Positions 14,592 to 19,765 of a DNA stretch of 19,765 bases are shown here, one piece after another (the first letter of the stretch is position 1; each line of letters begins with the position of its first letter). The stretch comes from CAMAUF01 sp046152925 (GTDB taxonomy: Bacteria > Chloroflexota > Dehalococcoidia > Tepidiformales > Tepidiformaceae). A program made the translations under genes and the position numbers. The stretch is taken from assembly GCA_046152925.1 (NCBI GenBank), contig JBJXFX010000103.1:1-19765 (forward strand). The letters run 5' to 3'. The notes beneath the pieces were generated by a model, which saw only the letters and a list, made by a program, of their open reading frames with translations, ran no database searches and was not told the DNA's origin.

Positions 14592-14680
14592 GCGATTTTC
14601 CCCAGGCCGGAAACGAAGACGGCCACCAGGATTATGTCCCGGCGGCTGTCTACATGCTCGACTTCGCGACGATCCGCCGG

Positions 14681-15943
14681 CTAGGCGGCCTTGCCCGCAG
14701 CTTCGACAGACTTGCGCGCTGCCTCGCCGAGGTCGGCTGCGCGGATCGCCGGGATGCCCGATTCCGCCAGCAGCTTCTCGCCCTCGGCCAGGTTCGTCCC
14801 GACGAGGCGCATGACGATCGGCACCTGGATCCCGAGCTGATGGAAGCCGTCGATCACGCCCTGAGCGATGATATCGACCCGCGCCATGCCGCCGAAGATA
14901 TTGACCAAGATCGCCTTGACCGACGGATCCATGGTGATGACCTTGAGCGCGTTTACGACGCGCGCCGGGTCGTTCACCGTCCCAATGTCGAGGAAGTTCG
15001 CCGGCTCGCCGCCCGCCAGCTTAATCGTGTCCATCGTCGCCATCGCGAGGCCCGCGCCGTTCACGATGCAACCGATGTTCCCGTCGAGCTTAATGAAGTT
15101 GGCGACGCCCATCTCCTGCGCCAAGACTTCGAGCGGGTCCTCTTCGTCCTTGTCACGAAGGGCTTCGAGGTCCTTGTGGCGGAAGAGGGCGTTGTCGTCG
15201 ATCGAGAGCTTGGCGTCGACCGCGGCGACGCGGCCGTCGGTGAGCAGCGCGAGCGGGTTGATTTCGACGAGGCTCGCGTCGGTGGCGCGGGCGGCTTTGT
15301 AGAGGCCCTCAGCGAGCTTTTCGAACTGTGCTGCTTGGTCGCCAGTGAAGCCGAGGCGCGCGGCGAGCGTGCGCCCGATGTAGCCATCCCAGCCCGCCGA
15401 GGGGTTGACCGGGACGCGGATGATCGCGTCGGGGTTGGTCGCCGCCACGTGCTCGATCTCTTGCCCGCCTTCGGCGGAGGCGATCACGAGATGGCCGTTG
15501 ACCGAACCGTCGACGAGGATCGAGAGGTAGTACTCCTTCGCGATCTCGGCCTGCTCGGCAACGAGCACGTTTTTCACGAGCTTGCCTTCGGGCCCGGTCT
15601 GGATGGAGACCAGGTGCTTGCCGAGGATCGCCGCGGCCGCCGCTTCCGCTTCGGCCGCCGTATCGGCGAGGCGCACACCGCCGACGCGCTCGCCGCGGAC
15701 CGAGCCGGCGTTGTTCGCGGCGTCGGTCGTGAGCTTCTGATACATCGCCGCCGTGTCTGCCTGGGCGACGAGCCGGCCCTTGCCGCGGCCGCCGGCGTGG
15801 ATCTGGGCCTTGACAACGACCTTGCCCCCGAGCTCTTCGGCGATGGCGCGGGCTTCGGCGGGCGTCTGTGCCACGCGCCCCTTGGTGACGGCGACGCCGT
15901 TCTGGGCAAGGAGGTCGCGGGCCTGGAATTCGTGCAGCTTCAT
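14681..15943 (-). CDS. sucC: Succinate-CoA ligase (ADP-forming) subunit beta
   Basis: 420-aa ATP-grasp subunit that, with SucD, converts succinyl-CoA and ADP/Pi to succinate, CoA and ATP in the citric acid cycle. Motifs: MKLHEFQARDLLAQNGV (1-17), the nucleotide-binding VVKAQIHAGGRGKG (43-56), the Mg-binding VEINPL (226-231), GNIGCIVNGAGLAMATMD (288-305), GGEPANFLDIG (311-321), NIFGGMARVD (348-357) and RLVGTNLAEGEKLL (379-392). It is longer than E. coli SucC (388 aa), partly through an insertion in the N-terminal ATP-grasp part. The ATG at 15943 has a GGAG 12 nt upstream (long spacing) and a TACCCT hexamer at 15980-15975. sucD normally follows sucC directly; here the LON-domain gene does, so sucD must be elsewhere. 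Confidence 0.96.
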   Translation of the reverse strand: MKLHEFQARDLLAQNGVAVTKGRVAQTPAEARAIAEELGGKVVVKAQIHAGGRGKGRLVAQADTAAMYQKLTTDAANNAGSVRGERVGGVRLADTAAEAEAAAAAILGKHLVSIQTGPEGKLVKNVLVAEQAEIAKEYYLSILVDGSVNGHLVIASAEGGQEIEHVAATNPDAIIRVPVNPSAGWDGYIGRTLAARLGFTGDQAAQFEKLAEGLYKAARATDASLVEINPLALLTDGRVAAVDAKLSIDDNALFRHKDLEALRDKDEEDPLEVLAQEMGVANFIKLDGNIGCIVNGAGLAMATMDTIKLAGGEPANFLDIGTVNDPARVVNALKVITMDPSVKAILVNIFGGMARVDIIAQGVIDGFHQLGIQVPIVMRLVGTNLAEGEKLLAESGIPAIRAADLGEAARKSVEAAGKAA

Positions 15944-16001
15944 GCGGCGGGGTTACTCCGAAGAAAGTGGCCGTAGGGTACACCGGGGCGGAGTCAGGCA
16001 C

Positions 16002-16060
16002 GAGGAATGAGGGATGAGGAATGAGGCATGAGTGGGGAGCGAGGAAAGGTGGAAGGTGGA
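16002..16060. repeat. Heptameric tandem repeats in the sucC upstream gap
   Basis: Four consecutive copies of GAGGNAT (GAGGAAT, GAGGGAT, GAGGAAT, GAGGCAT) plus GAG at 16002-16032, then two copies of AGGTGGA at 16047-16060. The plus strand is almost pure purine. The 7-bp period recurs on the other side of the finger-protein gene (AAGAGGA twice, 16715-16728). The remainder of 15944-16152 holds no gene I can support. Confidence 0.6.
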
Positions 16061-16152
16061 AGAGAAAAGCGACGGGCGAACTTGTGGTGAGTGACGTGGG
16101 CGCTGGCGTTCCTCGGGGCGGGACCTTTTTCGTGAGGTGAGGCTTGGTGAGG

Positions 16153-16647
16153 TCATGCGGGCACCTTGGTGGTCGCGGTGAGGGGAGCGAGGTCGTTGAA
16201 GAGGAGTTCGGTGAGGTTGGTGCGGACGGCGCGGTAACGGGCGAGGTTCTGGCGGGCCGGCTGTGAGCCAGCGCCGGGGTTCGGGGACTGCGAGGGGTCG
16301 AAGTTGCGGATGGCGAGCGCGGCGGCCCGGATGAGGACACGCGCGCGCGGCGCCGGGAGCGCGCCGGCCAGTTCCAGCTGAACGACGGTGTCGAGGAGGG
16401 CCTGGATGGAGGCGCGGTCGCTGAGGAGCCAGGGATCGACCAGGGTAGTGGCCTGGCGGGCGGAGCGACGGATGGTGGCCGCATGGGTGCGGCGAGCTGC
16501 GGCCGTCTGGACGCCGCGGGCACGGTTCTCGGCCTGCTGGGCGCGGTATTCGGGGTCGTGGTTGATGCACCAGCCGGTGCCTGGGCGGGCGGGGAAGCGG
16601 CAGGGGTTGCCGGCGCGGGTGGTGGCGGGGCATTGAAGTGCGGACAT
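16153..16647 (-). CDS. Small Cys/His-finger protein, function unknown
   Basis: 164 aa. The N-terminus MSALQCPATTRAGNPCRFPA continues RPGTGWCINHDPE, giving C6, C16, C27 and H30, a C-x9-C-x10-C-x2-H pattern that looks like a small zinc finger. Similar CxxxTxxGxxC...C..H fingers occur in many short phage- and plasmid-associated proteins. A basic, Ala/Arg-rich helix follows (about 36-70), then a probably helical region (ASIQALLDTVVQLELAGALP) and a low-complexity tail. The open frame continues upstream to 16716, but those residues are Pro/His-rich and lie in a G-rich tract, so ATG 16647 is preferred. No ribosome-binding site or -10 is obvious. It lies 108 nt downstream of the STAND NTPase gene in the same direction and could be its partner. 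Confident it is coding, not of the role. Confidence 0.65.
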   Translation of the reverse strand: MSALQCPATTRAGNPCRFPARPGTGWCINHDPEYRAQQAENRARGVQTAAARRTHAATIRRSARQATTLVDPWLLSDRASIQALLDTVVQLELAGALPAPRARVLIRAAALAIRNFDPSQSPNPGAGSQPARQNLARYRAVRTNLTELLFNDLAPLTATTKVPA

Positions 16648-16714
16648 GGGGCCATGGTGGTGGGGTGGGGGCGGAGGTCGAAGGGGTGGGTGGCGTATTG
16701 GGGAGGAAAGGGAC

Positions 16715-16728
16715 AAGAGGAAAGAGGA
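16715..16728. repeat. Heptamer repeat (AAGAGGA x2) downstream of the STAND gene
   Basis: Two copies of AAGAGGA in a purine-rich stretch (about 16701-16735) between the STAND and finger-protein genes; same period and similar composition as 16002-16060. Confidence 0.45.
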
Positions 16729-16732
16729 AAGG

Positions 16733-16746
16733 GGCGCCGCGGCGCC
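16733..16746 (-). terminator. GC-rich palindrome after the STAND gene, possible weak terminator
   Basis: Perfect 14-bp palindrome GGCGCCGCGGCGCC starting 9 bases past the STAND stop codon. On the minus strand it is followed by a pyrimidine-rich, T-containing tract (CCTTTCCTCTTTCC). It would fold as a 5-bp stem with a CGCG loop. The U-tract is poor, so intrinsic termination is uncertain; it may only attenuate transcription into the finger-protein gene. Confidence 0.3.
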
Positions 16747-16755
16747 GGGCGGCGG

Positions 16756-19602
16756 CTAGGACGTTGGGGGGCCTGCTTGCTGGAGGCGTTCGAGGGCGGC
16801 GGCGATGGGCGCGAGGAGGGCCTCATCAGGTGTTTGGCCGAGGGCCTCGCAGGCGGCGCGGTATTCGCTGGCAAGCGCTTCCGTCAGCGCAGCGTGGCCC
16901 AGCGGGAATGCGAGAAAGGCGGGTGAAAGCCGCTCGACGCCCTCCCGGAACGCGGCTTGGGCATCTTTGTGTTGTCCCGCCGCCGTGAGGATCTGGCCGA
17001 GGGCACCAAGGCTCATCCCCAGGGCCGGCGTGAAGGCCTGCGGGTTGCCCGCCGCTAACCCTCGGTGCTTCTCCACCGCCTCCTTCGCCGTCACCAGCGC
17101 CGCCTCCCGATCCCCGGCCTCGCTCTGCATCGCCGCCAGGTTGTTCAGGCTCGCGGCCAGGTCCGGCGTGAACGCCTGCGGGTTGCCCGCCGCTAACCCG
17201 CGCCGCAGCTCTACGCCCTCCTTCGCCGTCACCAGTGCCGCCGCCCACTCCCCGGCCTCGCTCTGCCGGATCGCCAGGTTGTTCAGGCTCGTGGCCAGGG
17301 CCGGCGTGAACGCCTGGGGGTTGCCCGCCGCTAACCCGCGCCGCAGCTCCACCGCCTCCTTCGCCGTCACCAGCGCCGCCTCCCACTCCCCGGCCTCGCT
17401 CTGCCGGTTCGCCAGGTTGTTCAGGCTCGTGGCCAGGGCCGGCGTGAACGCCTGGAGGTTGCCCGCCGCTAACCCTCGGTACTTCTCCGCCGCCTCCTTC
17501 GCCGTCACCAGTGCCGCCGCCCACTCCCCGGCCTCGCTCTGCCGGATCGCCAGGTTGTTCAGGCCCATCGCCAGGGCCGGCGTGAACGCCTGGGGGTTGC
17601 CCGCCGCTAGCACTCGGTACTTCTCCACCGCCTCCTTCGCCGTCACCAGCGCCGCCTCCCGCTCCCCTGCCTCGCTCTGCCGGTTCGCCAGGTTGTTCAG
17701 CGACCGCGCCAACTCAGCGACCTCGGGCTGTCCAGGCGCCTCCATCCCGGCCACGGCGGTGCGGAGGAGCTTGTTCCGCGCTTCATTGACCCGGAGTGCG
17801 GGGGGCCGAAGGTCGGTGACCTGATCTGGGAAGGCGTCCGCGGTCGCGTGAAGCCAATGGAATTCGCGTTGGGACGTCGCGAGACGGTTCAACCAGTGCA
17901 GCGCGCGTGAGCAACGACCTGGCGTGAGCCCGGGCCGACCGCCCTCACCCGCGATCGCGGGCTGGTCGAAGTAGTCCTGGGTCATCCGGATGAGGGTCGC
18001 GGCGATGTCGGGGTCCTGGGCCGTCAGCGCATCCAGCCGGATCACGGAGCTGCTGGCGTTGGCGGGATTCCAGTCTTGGAGGTAGCAGAGGATGAACATT
18101 TCGCCGATCACGTCGGGTTCGATCGGCGGGATGACGTGGGTGTCGTCGTCTCTTGGAGCTCCGGGCGCTAGAACGTCGCGGACCCAACTGAGTTCGTCGG
18201 CCCACTGCGTCTCGAGGCCGCTCTGGCCGAGAGCGGCCCGTTCAGCCGGGATGATCCGCTTCAGGTTGCCAACGGTGATGCCGCGACAGAGGGTGACGGC
18301 CGCGACCAGGTGGCGAGCGAGCGCGGTCGCACCGGGGGCGATGGCATCGACCCGGCGGACCTCGGTCCCGGTCGCCCGCCAATAGGCGAGCTGGCCGCGG
18401 CTCAGGTTGAGTGCCGCGTGAATACTGCGCGACTCGGCGGCGATGAGGCCGGCCATGATCAGGTAGAGCGGCTCATCCTTCCAGTTCGCCCCGTCCATGG
18501 CCTTGGCGAAGTCGGGGTGTCCGGCAAGCAGGCTCGCGCAGGAGGCGTCGTGTTCGGTGAGCGCCCAGCGGAACAGGGCGACGCGGTCAGCCGGCGCGAA
18601 GCCGCCGAGGGCGATCGGAATGGGACGCTGGATGCCTTCGGCGGCGGCGAGGACGGGGTCGAGCCATTGGCCCCCTTGGCGTTCGAGGAGCAAGACGCGA
18701 AGGCGCATCCGCCCGGGCGCCGGTGGCGTCTCAAACCACTGATCTGGGAAGGAGCGTAGCCAATTTGCAACCTGGGCCGCCCGGCCAGCGGCGTAATCGA
18801 CGATCACGAGTGTGTGTGTCTCCAGCTCCCAGCGGCCGAGGTCTTCGCGCTCGAGCTCGGCCGGGTCGGCGATGAAGCCAGCGTGCCAGCCGCGGCGAAG
18901 GGCCTCACGGGCCAGGTGGAGCGCCAGACGGGTCTTGCCGGCGCCGCCTCGCCCGGTGATGACGCGGAGGGACAGTCGTTCCTGGTCGTCGTCCAGCCAG
19001 GCGCGGAGGGCGGCGAGCTCCGGCTGGCGGCCGAGGAAGGGGCTGGCCTCCGTGTGGGCGGTGAGCGCGGTGTGGAGCGGGTCGCCGAGGGCCTCCTTGC
19101 GGCGGCGCGCGCCGAGGCTGAGGCGCGGGCGGGACTTGTCTCGATCGCGGGTGCGTTGCTCCCAGAGTGCTAAGCGGGTTTGGGCGAGGGTGGATTCGAT
19201 GGCCACCCACAAGCGGCGCTGGTCGCCGCCAAGGCGGTCGCCCATTGCGTGGCCGACGGCGACGAGGAACTGGTGGAGATAGGGGACGACGCGCGCGTCC
19301 TGGGCGGTGAACCAGCGGTGAACTTCGGTGGGGTCGGCGGTCGTGAGGGCCTCGCCCAGCTTTTCCGCATGATCGGTACTGGAAAAGGTGTCCAGGAGTG
19401 CTTGGATGACGACTTTCCCGTCGTCGGCTTGAGCTTGGAACTTTGCGGTGCAGGCCTCGACCACTTGGGCCGCGGCGGACTCGTAGATGTCCGGAGCGAG
19501 CGCGTCTTTGGCGCGATCCCAGCCGAGGCCAGCGAGGAGGCTCCCGGCCTTGGCGCTGGCGCCGTTGACGAAGGCGAGTGCTGCCGCTTCGAAGAGGGCC
19601 AT
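16756..19602 (-). CDS. STAND-type P-loop NTPase with C-terminal TPR array
   Basis: 948 aa in three parts. An N-terminal, largely helical region (1-185) has no catalytic motif I recognise. An NTPase core has Walker A GRGGAGKT (217-224), Walker B LVIVDY (265-270) and a strand ending in Arg, LRVLLLER (301-308), then a helical STAND/NB-ARC-like region to about 620. Five near-identical 46-residue TPR units (635-864, DNA 17700-17011) of the type LNNLANRQSEAGEWEAALVT follow, with a degenerate sixth repeat and a C-terminal helix. STAND proteins are signal-activated oligomerising ATPases used in regulation and in anti-phage or death pathways; the TPRs would be the sensor. The start at 19602 is preferred over 19647 because a TATGCT hexamer sits 8 nt upstream, giving a leaderless mRNA. 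The nearby finger-protein gene may be a partner. Confidence 0.85.
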   Translation of the reverse strand: MALFEAAALAFVNGASAKAGSLLAGLGWDRAKDALAPDIYESAAAQVVEACTAKFQAQADDGKVVIQALLDTFSSTDHAEKLGEALTTADPTEVHRWFTAQDARVVPYLHQFLVAVGHAMGDRLGGDQRRLWVAIESTLAQTRLALWEQRTRDRDKSRPRLSLGARRRKEALGDPLHTALTAHTEASPFLGRQPELAALRAWLDDDQERLSLRVITGRGGAGKTRLALHLAREALRRGWHAGFIADPAELEREDLGRWELETHTLVIVDYAAGRAAQVANWLRSFPDQWFETPPAPGRMRLRVLLLERQGGQWLDPVLAAAEGIQRPIPIALGGFAPADRVALFRWALTEHDASCASLLAGHPDFAKAMDGANWKDEPLYLIMAGLIAAESRSIHAALNLSRGQLAYWRATGTEVRRVDAIAPGATALARHLVAAVTLCRGITVGNLKRIIPAERAALGQSGLETQWADELSWVRDVLAPGAPRDDDTHVIPPIEPDVIGEMFILCYLQDWNPANASSSVIRLDALTAQDPDIAATLIRMTQDYFDQPAIAGEGGRPGLTPGRCSRALHWLNRLATSQREFHWLHATADAFPDQVTDLRPPALRVNEARNKLLRTAVAGMEAPGQPEVAELARSLNNLANRQSEAGEREAALVTAKEAVEKYRVLAAGNPQAFTPALAMGLNNLAIRQSEAGEWAAALVTAKEAAEKYRGLAAGNLQAFTPALATSLNNLANRQSEAGEWEAALVTAKEAVELRRGLAAGNPQAFTPALATSLNNLAIRQSEAGEWAAALVTAKEGVELRRGLAAGNPQAFTPDLAASLNNLAAMQSEAGDREAALVTAKEAVEKHRGLAAGNPQAFTPALGMSLGALGQILTAAGQHKDAQAAFREGVERLSPAFLAFPLGHAALTEALASEYRAACEALGQTPDEALLAPIAAALERLQQAGPPTS
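17011..17700. repeat. Five tandem 138-bp repeats inside the STAND gene
   Basis: Each unit encodes 46 residues (LNNLA...FTPALA). Units begin on the minus strand at 17700, 17562, 17424, 17286 and 17148. Units 1 and 3 share LNNLANRQ, units 2 and 4 share LNNLAIRQSEAGEWAAALVT, suggesting duplication of a two-unit block. Unit 5 (LNNLAAMQ) is more diverged. All units keep the 138-bp period without indels. Confidence 0.9.
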
Positions 19603-19610
19603 GTCGCACG

Positions 19611-19616
19611 AGCATA
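19611..19616 (-). promoter_or_regulatory. Predicted -10 element for the STAND gene (leaderless)
   Basis: TATGCT on the minus strand, 8 nt before the ATG at 19602; no Shine-Dalgarno sequence. Upstream lies a short GGGAG-G-CTCCC inverted repeat (about 19625-19635). Apart from this, 19617-19765 shows no gene I can support. Confidence 0.4.
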
Positions 19617-19765
19617 GCGGATCCGGGAGGCTCCCTCCCCCTTCCATGAGAAGGCCAGTCTGTGCAAGTGTGAGCCTTGGCGACTCGCGTGGCGTTGTGT
19701 CGGCGTCAGCTGCTGCGTGCTCCGGGCGCGGGCCACGGCGGCGGCAGGCATGGGCGCGACGGAGG

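Noticed and set aside
14654..15976. 440-codon plus-strand frame
   Set aside because: Antisense to sucC, which is certain.
16002..16060. CRISPR-like short repeat array
   Set aside because: Units are 7 bp, directly adjacent and without spacers; this is a simple tandem repeat.
15309..16874. 521-codon minus-strand frame rich in Pro, Ser and Arg
   Set aside because: Runs out of frame through sucC, the repeat region and the finger-protein gene; composition is typical of shifted GC-rich reading.

Overview
The window is GC-rich, densely coded bacterial chromosome with housekeeping genes and two accessory stretches. There is no rRNA, tRNA, CRISPR array or transposase to place it taxonomically. GC content, the mix of gene families and the apparent use of leaderless mRNAs would fit a Chloroflexota-like or other deep-branching high-GC bacterium, but that is a guess.

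Layout. (1) 1-5553, minus strand: a compact run nuoE - nuoF-like - DCC-family (DUF393) thiol oxidoreductase - mutS - mutL (cut by the window edge). Two of the junctions are 4-base stop/start overlaps. (2) 5576-8593, plus strand: a 792-aa multidomain protein with an N-terminal GNQAV motif of the kind seen in cargo of extracellular contractile injection systems (eCIS) and a C-terminal HEMTH zinc-protease signature. It is translationally coupled to a 198-aa partner of unknown function, so this is a candidate toxin/accessory or toxin/immunity pair. (3) 8595-11204, minus: a xanthine-dehydrogenase-type molybdenum hydroxylase large subunit overlapping a MoaD/ThiS-like small protein, without the usual FAD and [2Fe-2S] subunit genes. 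(4) 11235-11889, plus: a decayed HicB/HicA toxin-antitoxin locus (frameshift in hicB, in-frame stop in hicA). (5) 11902-13778, plus: a VOC (glyoxalase-fold) protein, then nadA preceded by two near-identical perfect palindromes around its predicted promoter. (6) 13869-15943: a doubtful small ORF, then on the minus strand a LON substrate-binding-domain protein and sucC. (7) 16002-19616, minus: a STAND-type NTPase with five nearly identical 46-residue TPR units, followed by a small Cys/His-finger protein bracketed by heptameric repeats.

How the genes may work together. NuoE and NuoF would form an NADH-oxidising diaphorase module, but no other complex I, hydrogenase or formate dehydrogenase subunit is present, so the partner must be encoded elsewhere. 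MutS and MutL are the mismatch-repair pair. NadA makes quinolinate for NAD, and its two palindromes suggest tight repression. SucC lacks an adjacent sucD. The 5.6-8.6 kb pair and the 16-19.6 kb STAND/finger pair are the accessory, possibly conflict-related parts.

A recurring feature is a TAnnnT hexamer 7-9 nt before the start codon of genes that have no Shine-Dalgarno sequence (mutS, the toxin-like gene, hicB, the VOC gene, the STAND gene). Genes inside operons, or with a leader, instead carry AGGAG-like sites (the 198-aa gene, the Mo-hydroxylase, nadA, nuoE).
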